A stretch of 64,000 bases of DNA from NCBI RefSeq assembly GCF_023973825.1, contig NC_090125.1, positions 1,113,501 to 1,177,500 on the forward strand, in the 5' to 3' direction. The notes under the pieces are model-generated. The model was given only the letters and a program-made list of their open reading frames with translations, was not told the DNA's origin and ran no database searches. Below, in pieces: positions 35,697 through 46,204 of the stretch. Each line of letters starts with the position of its first letter. The stretch's first letter is position 1. The stretch is from Plasmodium brasilianum. Lineage: Eukaryota > Apicomplexa > Aconoidasida > Haemosporida > Plasmodiidae. The translations under genes were made by a program, and so were the position numbers.

Positions 35697-36418
35697 TTTT
35701 ATTATTTTATTTTATTTTTTTATTATTATTTCTTTTGTTTTTGTTGTTTTTGTTTTTACGAATATATTGCCCTAATGACTTCCTTCACATTTACCCGTTT
35801 TGCTTCCTTTTCTTTTGAAAATATAAATAGATTTAACCTATAAAAGCTGCCCTTTTTTTTACCATCTCAAAAAAAGAAATTTAATGACTATGTTAACGAA
35901 TTGTCATTCTGCTGATATTTATAAGAGTTATATATTAAGCTAACTGCGAATAAAAATAATGCGCATTTTTTTTATTTGAAAAAATACATTTTAATGATGG
36001 CATAAAAGAGGAAAACTGAAATTTCTTGATACTTTGAGCGTAAAGTAAAAATGAACATGCAATTAAAATTTTAAAAATATTTTGTCGACCCTTGGTGCGC
36101 CGGACTTAACCATTATAATTATTTATTTTATGACAATTTAATTTTTTATTGAACTTTGTTGTATTTATAATAATTTTTGCGAACAATTTTTGCGAACAAT
36201 TTTTGCGAACAATTGATACGAACAGTTAGTGCGAACAGTTGGTGTGAACAAGTTTCCTTTTCAATTTATATGGGAATGCATGCATACAAGTGTGTGGGAG
36301 AATGCGCATGTGTGTGTCTGTATGCACACATATATGTATATGCATGTATACCCAAATGCATAAAAGGAAACTTCAGTTCACATTTTTCCTTTAACATATT
36401 GCACACGATTTAGGTAAA

Positions 36419-36452
<34 letters not shown>

Positions 36453-36517
36453 CATCAGTATGCTGGTACACCACAGTTCATAACAGATTTGCTTATTTAC
36501 AATTTTCTCAAAAAATA
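35240..36517. other. Gene-free spacer between MSP7-E and MSP7-F
   Basis: Its 5' part resembles the 3' flank of H (CATCTGTTACTCAACTAAAC near 35420 versus CATCTGTTATGCCACTGAAC near 42557). It also holds an 86-T run (separate entry), a CTTCCTTTTCTTTTGAAAAT block (35803) shared with the spacer before H, a GTCGACCC site (36085), GCGAACAATTTTT repeats (36177-36245) and a poly-A run (36419-36449) shortly before the F start. Confidence 0.7.
35610..35695. repeat. 86-base poly-T tract
   Basis: Uninterrupted by direct count, flanked by TTGTTTTATTATTTTAT on both sides. The longest homopolymer in the window. Confidence 0.9.
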
Positions 36518-37702
36518 ATGAAAAGAAAAAATATATTTTGTTTTTCCCTCTTCTTATTTTTGTTGCGTTATGTATCATCAAAAGACAAATATGAAGATGA
36601 ACAAAAAAATTATAATAATCAACATGTTCTATTAAATATAATAAAAGACAAATTAGAGAAATTACAAGGTGGAATAATAACGAATAAGGTATCAGATACT
36701 TTGAATAAAGACTTCAAATCATTAAAAAAACGAATGGAGGAATTGGAAAAATATGAAAAAAAATATACTGAAGGAAATATTGAGAATATTTTAAAAAATG
36801 AATCTGAAGAATCGTTAGGGGATAAAAAACAAATTTTGGGGGTAGATGAGGATGAGTATAACTGGGATTTTTTGGGACAAGGTAACACTATGACTAAAGG
36901 AGAAGACAATGAAGAGGGTGCGGATGATAATGAGGATGAAGAGGGCGAAGAGGATGGAACAGCTTTAGAATTAAAATCTAAAGGTGAACAAGATACTTCC
37001 ATGTTAGCGCAGGGAGCAGAAAAAATATCGACTGAACTTCAAGGAGGTGCACAACCTACTAGTGAATCAAGTAATGAGGTACAAGAGCAAAGTGGAGGGA
37101 CGGACGTGCGTACAACAAGAGACCCTGCAGTAGCAGAAGCAAAAACACCACTAGAAAATAGTCCTAGTGCACAATCAAATACACCATCTACAGGAGAAAA
37201 CGAAGCTAAAGCAGCTTCTCAAGATCAAGCTAAAGAACGTCAACCAGTTGAAAGCGCATTAGTTAATGCAGAGCATGGCCCTACACAAGGTAGTAATATA
37301 AGCACCCCAAAAGTTCAGTACTTGGACAAATTGTTTGATGATTATCTTATAGCTTCAGATAAAAAAAAAGAAATAAATGTTCATAAATATCATAGAAAAT
37401 ATAATGATTTTAAAAAAGCATATGAATTTACTATGAATGATAATGAGTATAAAATTGTTAAAGAACTTTTTGATTTTTATTTCAAAAAAGGGGAAGAAGA
37501 GAGTTCAAATGCATCCAATTTGATTAATTTGTTTAAAAAGGTCTTGGATGATAATGTATTTCGAAAAGAGTTTGATAATATCATGCATGGTATTTATGGA
37601 TTTGCTAAACGTTATACTTACTTAAGAGGGGATAGAACAAACGATGAGAATGTGTATAAGGAGCTGTTTAAAAATATGCTAAGTTTGTCAAACATTGTGT
37701 AG
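36518..37702 (+). CDS. MSP7-F: merozoite surface protein 7 family, acidic type
   Basis: 394 residues, single exon. Signal peptide 1-21 (ending RYVSS). The N-terminal helical region resembles that of E/H/I only loosely (NIIKDKLEKLQGG, LKKRMEELEKYEKKY). FLGQ is at 118-121 (WDFLGQG), followed by a strongly acidic Glu/Asp/Gly stretch and a Glu/Ala/Gln linker; MLAQ in that linker is a weaker possible cleavage site. C-terminal domain from about 265: KVQYLDKLFDDYL, YHRKYNDFKKAYEFTMNDNEYKIVKELF, IMHGIYGFAKRYTYLRGD. It lacks the Cys pair of E and H and is closest to the C-terminal part of I. No lesion. Confidence 0.96.
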   Translation: MKRKNIFCFSLFLFLLRYVSSKDKYEDEQKNYNNQHVLLNIIKDKLEKLQGGIITNKVSDTLNKDFKSLKKRMEELEKYEKKYTEGNIENILKNESEESLGDKKQILGVDEDEYNWDFLGQGNTMTKGEDNEEGADDNEDEEGEEDGTALELKSKGEQDTSMLAQGAEKISTELQGGAQPTSESSNEVQEQSGGTDVRTTRDPAVAEAKTPLENSPSAQSNTPSTGENEAKAASQDQAKERQPVESALVNAEHGPTQGSNISTPKVQYLDKLFDDYLIASDKKKEINVHKYHRKYNDFKKAYEFTMNDNEYKIVKELFDFYFKKGEEESSNASNLINLFKKVLDDNVFRKEFDNIMHGIYGFAKRYTYLRGDRTNDENVYKELFKNMLSLSNIV

Positions 37703-38788
37703 GTTACGTTATGGGCAATAGTGTTAGTTGATCATTTGTCTATTATTTTATATTTTGTATTTTAATTTATTGTATATTTTAATTTATATTTTGTTTTATA
37801 TTTTTTTTTTTTTTTTTTGTCATTCATCTGTTTGCATGTTAATTTTTGGCTCAGCTGAGCAGGTCTCAAAAGAATTTTATTTTTTTAAAAGGACAGCGCA
37901 AAATTTTAAGCTTTTTATTCGTGAAGTTGTATATCATATTATATCGTATCATATCATATTTTTTCGTAAAAATTTTTTTTTATTAAAAATTATTTTGTAA
38001 GATATTTTGTTAAAAATTATTCCATTTCGTTTTATTAAAAATTATTCTATTTTGTTTTGTTTTATTTTATTATTATTTTTTTCTTCTTCTTATTTATTGT
38101 TCACGCCAAGGTTTTACTAAATCAACAAGCTAAATCGTTAACTTCAAAATGTATGTTCTGTACCGAACATATTGTGATTCGGGTGCTAATCATTCTTAAA
38201 TTTATTATGCTACATGTTTTTAAGAGATTATACATAAGTGCAATACAGTTATAACATTTTACTGTTTTTCCATTTTGTAGTAGAAGTAAAAATTTGTAAC
38301 CCTGAAAAAATGCGTTTCTACAAAATCGGAAAAAGTATAACATTTCAAATTTGTTCGTTTGAATACTCTTGTACACCGTATATGCCCATATGAGAAGGTA
38401 ATTTTGGTTTGTAGACATGCGAAATACTCTGATTTAATCGCCATTTATATTTTGACTTATATTTTTATGTTTCTTAAAAAATTTTTATCGCTCTTAACAG
38501 GTAAGAATCATGGTTTCACTTTCCTGAAATGTTTATATATATATATATGCACACACATGTAATACATGCACGAAATAATAAATATCGACTGTATTTTTAT
38601 TTTATGCTAACAAGTTTTAAACTTTACTATCAATTTGTGCATAATAATTTTAATTAATAAATTTTTTTATTCATTTATTGCTTATATACCGTTCTATGTG
38701 CATTTTAAACAAAAACAAAATTTCGCCAATATTTTGGCATGCTACCAGTCATATCACACAAATTTATTATTTTTATTAAAAAGTATAA
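37703..38788. other. Gene-free spacer between MSP7-F and relic MSP7-G
   Basis: Poly-T at 37801-37818, ATCATATTATATCGTATC-type repeats near 37930, and TTATTAAAAATTATTCTATT repeats near 38030. ORFs of 60-98 codons on both strands at 38057-38562 have no recognisable features and are not called. Confidence 0.65.
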
Positions 38789-40050
38789 ATGACAAAGTTA
38801 AAATTTTTTGACTATTTTTTATTTTATATGTAATATGCATTGTGTGATAACAAATTTAACATGAAGGGGATGAATTGCAATATAGATGCTGATGTAGTAA
38901 ATATTTGGGAAAAAAAAAAAAAAAATAGTATATATACTACTGGTGAGAATAGTTATAAAGTCAACTTTAACCAAAAATTTTGACTTGTCAGACAAACAAA
39001 TTGAAAAAATACAAAATTATGAAGGTGAGTTTGCATTGTAAGGATATGAAGATATTAAGATGTTAAGATATATTAGACAAAGAACTTTATGACAAGTCAA
39101 GAAAAAAAAAAAAAAAAAAAGGAAAATTTCCGAAAGGACCAGTATGAATAAATAGTTACTACTAATATTTTTTTAGGACAAAGTAAAGAATAACGAAACG
39201 TAAGAGGGATAAAAATAAAGCAGATAAAGGTGCAAAACGTGATTCAGTATAACCTCCAAAGGAAAAATCGCTTCCTGAAGCTGCTGATAGATAAAACGAA
39301 GGCTCTTCTGAAGGCAGCGTGTTCCAAGTAATGTTTCCCTCACTAGAAACATATACACGGGTACACATATTGACGCACCAACCAACAAAGGAATACACTA
39401 TGTATCACCCATGGTAGGAAATGCACAAAGTGTAGACATTTTAGGCGGACGAGGGCAAACGAGTTGAAATAACGTCAGAAGGTTTAGGAGGAAGACGACA
39501 ATTAAGAACCCTCCTCTTCCCCATTTAGTGCAAATGCACATGCTTCACTAGTACACCCTACTGCTGTACCTGGACCAAGTGCAAAAAATGGTAGGATATG
39601 GGAATAATCTTCTGTTCAAAAAGTGAATGAAAATATATCTGGCGTTAGGTACGTAGATAAACCGTATGATAATGTCCTTAGTTATAAAAATAATGAAATG
39701 CATCAATGTAAAAAAAATATAAAAATGAACTTTTTCAAAAAAAAAAAAAAAATATGATTATAATATGGATGATAAGAAATGAAGTATGATATGGGTAAAA
39801 AAACTTTCCAAAGATTGTTTCAACAAAGGGAGTGGAGATGACTCAAGAGAAGTCAATTATAGTGATGTTTTTAAAAGAGATTTACAGGATAATACATTTC
39901 TCAAGGATTTCAAAAACATCGTACATGGTTATTTATGGCTTTGCTAAACATCCTACTTAACTAATAGGTGAGCGAACAAAAGATGACGATGCATAAAATG
40001 CCATTTTTAAAAACTTTTCGTACGTAATTGACGCGCAGTGTGGAATAAAT
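38789..40050 (+). pseudogene. MSP7-G: degraded MSP7 gene, more complete than D
   Basis: It starts with ATG at 38789 and a hydrophobic leader that hits TAA within 15 codons; the same frame continues as CDNKFNMKGMNCNIDAD (family: CDNxxNLRGxNYNxDG). QTNKLKKYKI-type helix remains as KQIEKIQNYE (about 38995-39025). FLGQ followed by SKE is still readable at 39170-39181. The linker (39200-39620) holds stops in all frames and is GC-richer. The C-terminal domain follows as fragments: RYVDKPYDNVLSY (about 39650), TTTCAACAAAGGGAGTGG (about 39815), GATGTTTTTAAAAGAGATTT (about 39862) and GGCTTTGCTAAACATCCTAC (about 39936), matching VFKK, GFAKR and so on. At least six stops or frameshifts. It ends in 3' flank similar to that of E. 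Confidence 0.88.
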
Positions 40051-41289
40051 TGAAGGATGAACAATAATGCTATTTAACACCTTTACATAAATATATATAT
40101 AATGTTACATTTTTAATATTATAAGATTTTTTCATTGATTGCAGATTTGTATGAACATGTGCATCCTGTCTATGTGGTAAAGGAAACGGTTAAATAATTC
40201 TTTTTAACGTATCCCAAATTTTCATTACAAAAGCAGAAATTCGTAAATTTAATGAATGTTTATTTTTGCATATATATGCTTATATATATAGTACACATTT
40301 TTTAATTAACATTATTTACTTTTTTTTGCTATATTTTTTGCCGGGTGCCTTCCTTTCTTTTTTTTTCCTTTTATTTCCTTTTATTTCGTTTTATTTCCTT
40401 TTATTTCCTTTTATTTCGTTTTATTTCCTTTTATTTCCTTTTATTTCCTTTTATTTCCTTTTATTTCATTTTATTTCCTTTTATTTCATTTTATTTCCTT
40501 TTATTTTCCTTTTGTTTTCCTTTTGTTTTTCCTCTTTTATTTATTGTTTACTTTACCGTATTGTTAAGGTGGTCCCTTTCCTTTTCCTTCTTTTCTTTTG
40601 AAATGCATAGATTTGAGCGAGAGTAATTGTTGTAATTTATTATTTTTTTATTTTTTATTTTTTATTTTTTTCTTATTCATTTTCAAAGTTCGTGCATACA
40701 CACAATTAGAGTAAATTTATTTAATGGCACTTAAAATTTACAATAATGTATATATTTTTTTTATTTAGAAAAATACGTTGTTACTTCACAAAAGTGTAAA
40801 AGTCGAATGCGTTCATTATTTAAATGGGAAAGAGAATTGCACACTCGAGTAATGTAATAAAAATTTTATGTCGACCCGTCGCAAAATTTTATGTACACAT
40901 AATTTTAATTTTCATGAAAAATAAGTTTTCATATTTACGATAATCTGCACGAACAAATTTATACATTCAAATGGAAATGCTCATGCACATGTGCATATAA
41001 ATGCAAATGGATAAATACATAAATACATACGTGCATACATAATACATACATAATACACGCATAATACACACATATATAATGTACATTATGTATACATATT
41101 TATTAAATATGAATGATAAGTGAAATTCAACCATTTGAATTATTCTATTTTATATTATTTTATTTTATTTTTTTTTTTTTTTCATCCATCCATTCCATTG
41201 CTCACTTTTTAGATAAAAATATATTACTTAAGTCTTTCGGTCCATAACAGCATAATATTTTACGTTTTTATAATTTTTGTTAAAAAAAT
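40051..41289. other. Gene-free spacer before MSP7-H
   Basis: Contains a TTTTATTTCC repeat (separate entry), a CTTCCTTCTTTTCTTTTGAAATGCATAGATTTG-type block at about 40585 shared with spacers upstream of F and I, a GTCGACCC site (40870) also present before F, and ATACATAATACA repeats at about 41035-41075. Confidence 0.7.
40360..40520. repeat. 10-bp tandem repeat (TTTTATTTCC)
   Basis: About sixteen copies with occasional G or A replacing C. Its period opens two + frames of Phe/Leu/Pro, not genes. Confidence 0.9.
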
Positions 41290-42360
41290 ATGAAAGTAAA
41301 AATTGCATGTTTTTCTTTCCTCCTCTTTTTATTTTCCTTGCATTCGGGAGAATGTGATAACATGTATAACTTAAGGGGGAGGAATTACAATATGGATGGT
41401 GATCTATTATATTTGCTGAATAATAAATTGGGTAATATACATAATATTGGTCAGAATCATTCGAATGAAAATTTTAACAAAAAACTTGAATTATTAAAAA
41501 AGCAAATTGAAAAAATTCAAGCATATGAAAATGCGTATACAGGAATGAACTATGACGATATTTTAGGCAATGATCTCGATGAATTAACAGATCAAAAAAA
41601 AAATATTTTCGGAATGGACGAAGAAGATTTAGACAATTACGACGAAGATTTTTGGGGGCAAGGTAAAACAGTAACTAAGGGTGAGACGGAGGAGACAACA
41701 GCAGTTGCAGATACTCAAGGAACAGAAGGTGTACAGACTACACCACAACCTGTATTAAGCACTGCATCACAAGATCAAGCTTCTGGAGGTGGTAGTGGAT
41801 CCACAGCAGAACATAATGGTACACCTCAAGCGGTTCCTTCGGCTCAAATTCCACCTGGAAGTTCAGGTAGTAGTTCAGGCACAGAAAGTCAAGCACAAAA
41901 TCAGGTATCCGGAACACAATCTCCGTTACAGAAAGAATCAGCACCAGTTTCAAATGTACCATCGAAGGTTAAACACTTAGACAGAATATATGATGACATT
42001 CTTGATAAATTAAAAAGAAAAAACGAAATAGACGAAACTACGTACCATACAAAATATAACGATTTTAAAAGAGAGTATGACGACTTTACTATGAATGATA
42101 AGGAGTATGATATGGTTAAAAAACTCTTTGAAGAGTGTTTTAAAAATGGTGCAGGGGAGGGTTCAAATACGACTTGTTTGATTGATGTACTTAAAAAAGC
42201 TTTAGAAGATAAAACATTTCAAAAAAAATTTGAAAATTTTATGAATGGTATTTACAGTTTTGCTAAGCGTCATAATTATTTAAATGACAAACGAATAAGT
42301 AATGAGGAGCAGTACAACGCTTTACTCAAAAATGTCTTAACTTTATTAAACACTGTGTGA
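41290..42360 (+). CDS. MSP7-H: merozoite surface protein 7 family
   Basis: 356 residues, single exon. Signal peptide 1-22 (ending LHSGEC). N-terminal module as in E and I: YNLRGRNYNMDGDLLYLL, GNIHNIGQNH, FNKKLELLKKQIEKIQAYE, FGMDEEDLDNYDED, then FWGQ at 121-124. The linker is short, Ser/Gly/Gln/Thr-rich. The C-terminal domain (from about 227) is nearly the same as that of E, including the Cys pair and NGIYSFAKRHNYLND. It lacks the long poly-Lys of E and I (9 A's here against 17 and 21). No lesion. Confidence 0.96.
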   Translation: MKVKIACFSFLLFLFSLHSGECDNMYNLRGRNYNMDGDLLYLLNNKLGNIHNIGQNHSNENFNKKLELLKKQIEKIQAYENAYTGMNYDDILGNDLDELTDQKKNIFGMDEEDLDNYDEDFWGQGKTVTKGETEETTAVADTQGTEGVQTTPQPVLSTASQDQASGGGSGSTAEHNGTPQAVPSAQIPPGSSGSSSGTESQAQNQVSGTQSPLQKESAPVSNVPSKVKHLDRIYDDILDKLKRKNEIDETTYHTKYNDFKREYDDFTMNDKEYDMVKKLFEECFKNGAGEGSNTTCLIDVLKKALEDKTFQKKFENFMNGIYSFAKRHNYLNDKRISNEEQYNALLKNVLTLLNTV

Positions 42361-42490
42361 AATGAAATGGACGACCAGAAGTCATTTCATTTTGAACTTT
42401 TTTTATAAATTTTAATACATTTTTAAATTTGTAACTTTATTAACAAGATGTTTGCGATGAAATTTTTAATTATACATATATATCCTAACA

Positions 42491-42523
<33 letters not shown>

Positions 42524-43408
42524 CTTTTGTCTTCTCATTAAATTTTGTATTCATCTGTTATGCCACTGAACAAATCCTAGAGTAAAATTTTACTTCACAG
42601 CCCAAAATTTACAATTATGAAAAAGTGTAAATTCTGCGTAGAAGTTTCGATGTTTTATTTGTACAATTACACAATATATGCGATTTATGTGAGTTTTTTG
42701 AAATATTTATTATTTTTTTTTTTTTTTTTCTTATTCCATATATAAATTTTGTTAACGATTTTCCTAAATATATCTGCATTTTTTTTTTTTTTTTTTTTTT
42801 GTTTTTTGTGTTGTTTCGAAATGTTGCATAGATTTGACCGAATTTAATTTTTTAAATTTAGTTTTTAAAAAAAATATATTTCCTTAAACTTTTTAAAAAG
42901 TTTTGCACGTAAATTGGAGTAATATATTTATAATTTACCCGATAAAGTAAATATTTGACTTTTTTAAAAAAACAATATATCGCGCTTTTAAATGCGCTAA
43001 ATTGAAATATGTTTGCCCATGTAAGTGACGCGATAAAAATAATGCTTTGCCCCCATGGCACACATTCAGAGAATAATTTTTTTTTTTAATTTTTATTAAA
43101 AAATATTTTTGATATTTGGCGCATTTTTTACGATGCTGCTTTCTTTTTAAGTAAAATTATGGATAAACAAAAAAGAAAAAAAAAAAAAAAAAACACACAC
43201 ATGTACACATATGTACACACATGTATATATATATATATTTATATGTGCTCGTGTACGCGATAAAATAAAATCAGATAAATTTTTTCCCCCCAGTTGTACC
43301 TTTACTTCCTAGCATGCATTTTACACAAAAAGTATGTTAAACTTAACTTCTTCACATTAGTGGCATTATTTTTACATTCTTTAAAATTTATAATTTTTAT
43401 TAATAACA
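42361..43408. other. Gene-free spacer between MSP7-H and MSP7-I
   Basis: The 3' flank resembles that of E; poly-T runs at 42499-42522, 42713-42729 and 42780-42800; a TTTCGAAATGTTGCATAGATTTGACCGA-type block at about 42817, related to the one before H; poly-A and TA microsatellite at 43173-43240. Confidence 0.7.
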
Positions 43409-44737
43409 ATGCACAGAAATTTTTCTTTTTGTTTTTCCTCTTTTGTATTATTTTTGCTGCATTCTGCATCGTGCAGAAACAACACTAACATAAATGGGGT
43501 GAATTACAATTTGGATGATCATATAGTAGATATATTGAAAAAAAAACTAGGTAATATACATAATATAGGACAGAATAATGCTAACGATAGTTTTAACAAA
43601 AAACTTGAGTTATTAAAAAAGCAAATTGAAAAAATACAAAAGTATGAAACTCAGTATGCAGGGAAAGGCTACGACGACATTTATGACAATGAACTAGAAG
43701 GATTTACAAAAAAAAAAAAAAAAAAAAATTTCGGAATGGACGAAGAAGATTTAGACAATGACGACGAAAATTTTTTGGGACAAGGGAAAACCATAAACAT
43801 AGATGAAAACGAAGGTAAGGAGGATGGGGATGAAGAAAATGAAGTGCATGGTAAAGCGGTCGAAGAAAGTGGGGAAAAAGATGAGGACGATTATGATGAT
43901 GATGAAACTGCTGATGACCCAGAATCTCAAAGAATTGAAGGAAATGAAGAGAATCAAGCTGGAGAAACTTCTGGTGGTACACAAGTTACATTAGAGGAAG
44001 CTAGACAAGGAGAGCGTAATGTATCAGGGGATGGTGTACAACTTGCCCATACACATACACCTGTCACAAGTAATAATACATTGCAAACACCTCAATCAGG
44101 TGGATCCTTGCCACGCGAAGGCAATGTGCCGTCAGGGGAAACAACTGTTAGAGGCGCTGAAGCAAAGGAACAAGAAGCACAAGTGCCCACGGACGCTGCT
44201 GCAAGATCAAATGCACAATCGCAACTGAATCTACATACATCAGCCCCAAATGGTGATACAACAGCACAACCTCAACAAAATAGAGTAGCATCGTCAGGAG
44301 ATGGAGGTCAGGTTGCTGTACAACAGGTCATTATGAAACCACCTAAGGTTATGTACCTAGATAAACTGTATGACGATATCCTTAGTGAAACAAATAAAAA
44401 AAAAGAAATAGAAGTTCATATATACCATAGAAAATATAATGCTTTAAAAAAACAATATGAATTTTCTATGGATGAAAATGAGTATAATATGGTTAAAAAA
44501 CTTTTTAACGAATGTTTCAAAGAAGGGGAAGGAAATAACTCCAGTGCAACTAATTTTACTAATGTTTTTAAAAAGGTTTTAGAAGATAATGTATTTCATG
44601 AAAAATTTGACAATGTCATCCATGGTATTTATGGTTTTGCTAAACGTCATTCGTACTTGAGTAGTGAAAGAATAAATAATAACGATGCATACAAAGTCTT
44701 ATTTAACAATGCCTTAAGCTTAATAAACACAATGTAA
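43409..44737 (+). CDS. MSP7-I: merozoite surface protein 7 family, mosaic of E-like and F-like parts
   Basis: 442 residues, single exon. Signal peptide 1-22 (MHRNFSFCFSSFVLFLLHSA). The N-terminal module is almost that of E (GNIHNIGQNNAND, FNKKLELLKKQIEKIQKYETQYAGKGYDDI), with poly-Lys from 21 consecutive A's (43708-43728), FGMDEEDLDNDDEN and FLGQ at 122-125. A long acidic stretch (DEDDYDDDETADD) and a Gln/Thr/Ala linker follow. The C-terminal domain (from about 312) follows F rather than E/H: KVMYLDKLYDDIL, YHRKYNALKKQYEFSMDENEYNMVKKLF, VIHGIYGFAKRHSYL. It has one Cys (NECFKEG). No lesion. Confidence 0.96.
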   Translation: MHRNFSFCFSSFVLFLLHSASCRNNTNINGVNYNLDDHIVDILKKKLGNIHNIGQNNANDSFNKKLELLKKQIEKIQKYETQYAGKGYDDIYDNELEGFTKKKKKKNFGMDEEDLDNDDENFLGQGKTINIDENEGKEDGDEENEVHGKAVEESGEKDEDDYDDDETADDPESQRIEGNEENQAGETSGGTQVTLEEARQGERNVSGDGVQLAHTHTPVTSNNTLQTPQSGGSLPREGNVPSGETTVRGAEAKEQEAQVPTDAAARSNAQSQLNLHTSAPNGDTTAQPQQNRVASSGDGGQVAVQQVIMKPPKVMYLDKLYDDILSETNKKKEIEVHIYHRKYNALKKQYEFSMDENEYNMVKKLFNECFKEGEGNNSSATNFTNVFKKVLEDNVFHEKFDNVIHGIYGFAKRHSYLSSERINNNDAYKVLFNNALSLINTM

Positions 44738-46204
44738 AGTTAACCAGCATGTGAGCACTGACATTACCTCATACCTTTTTTATATAGGGCATTGCACTTT
44801 TATAAATATATAGCTTTCGTTTTTGTAGCGTGTGAATATGGTATATGTTTAGTAGTATTTAAAGCATCATTTATAAAAGTTCACTTTTGTTATTTTAATT
44901 TTTCCTATTTTTTTTATTTTAGTTTTTCCTATTTTTTCTATTTTAATTTTTCCTATTTTTTTATTTTAGTTTTTCCTATTTTTTTTATTTTAGTTTTTCC
45001 TATTTTTTCTATTTTAATTTTTCCTATCTTTTCTATTTTAATTTTTCCTATTTTTTCTATTTTAATTTTTCCTATTTTTTCTATTTTAATTTTTCCTATC
45101 TTTTCTATTTTAATTTTTCCTATCTTTTCTATTTTAATTTTTCCTATCTTTTCTATTTTAATTTTTCCTATTTTTTTTATTTTTTATTTTTCCAGCGCTA
45201 CGGCCGAATAATACAGACTATTATTTAAATTCATGCACACATAAATATGTTGTATATATAATAAAATATTTCAGAAAAAATTATTATAATAATAAATACA
45301 CTAAATAATACAGATATCTGAAAGTGGCTGTGTAAATTTAGTATTTTCCTTTTTGCTTTTAAATTATAAATACACCTTTTAAAAAAAAGAAATATATATA
45401 ATTTTTTTCTTTTTCCAAATGGAATGCACCATAGTACACTTTGAATTATTTTATTTTTTTTTTTATAAATCTTTCAATTATGCATATACGTATGTGTATG
45501 CGTAGTACATGTATAAAATATCCCAATTCGTACAATTCTTTCCAAATGGACGTTTTGTTAATATGCTGAAAAGTAAAAATAAAACTATTGTCTGTTGTGT
45601 ATTTCCAATTGGAAAAATACAGTTCATTCAGTGGGTTATAAAAAAAAGGGGAAATTGAAATGGATGAATATTTTCCATGATTAAGAAAAATGCACATTGT
45701 ACATAATATCATAAAAATGTTTTGTTTATCTGTAATAAAAATTTTATACAGTTATGCTTGAATTCTTGCTAAAATAATTTTTTTTTCCCATATTTTTTAT
45801 GAAATGTATGCACGAAGTTTTTTATTATTTAGGTGATTGTACTGAGAAAAATACATTCATATATGTATATATATATACCACAAAATGAACTTTTTTTAAT
45901 TTTTTTTTCTTTAACCTTTCAGCTTTGAACTTTTAAAGGTTTCCCATTTTGAGGTTACCCATTTTCGTTTTGTTAATTTTTCAGCATTTTTATTTTGTGT
46001 AATTTCCTTAATTATGCTTTACCTTTTTAATTTCATTTTTTAATCTTCCAACTTGATACATTTTAAGATCATACACTCCCATTTTACGTATTTTTTTTTT
46101 TTTCTGCATATTTATGCCCATTTGGGGTAAAAATTATTCATTATATACTTGTCTTTTGGTTTTTGGTTATACATTTTAGCTATTTTTAATTTTTATTAAG
46201 TGCA
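44738..46204. other. Gene-free spacer between MSP7-I and MSP7-J
   Basis: 24-bp repeat (separate entry), then AT-rich sequence. 88-codon ORF on - at 45446-45712 has no features. Poly-T at 46091-46102. Confidence 0.65.
44895..45190. repeat. 24-bp tandem repeat (TTTTTCCTATTTTTTCTATTTTAA)
   Basis: About twelve copies with a C/T variant (TATC/TATT). One + frame reads as IFSILIFP repeats across 139 codons; it lacks any other coding sign. Confidence 0.92.

Noticed and set aside
39162..39398. 78- and 71-codon - ORFs
   Set aside because: Antisense to the GC-richer linker of relic G.
44792..45211. 139-codon + ORF with IFSILIFP repeats
   Set aside because: 24-bp tandem repeat in one open frame; no other coding sign. 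It could be mistaken for a membrane protein.
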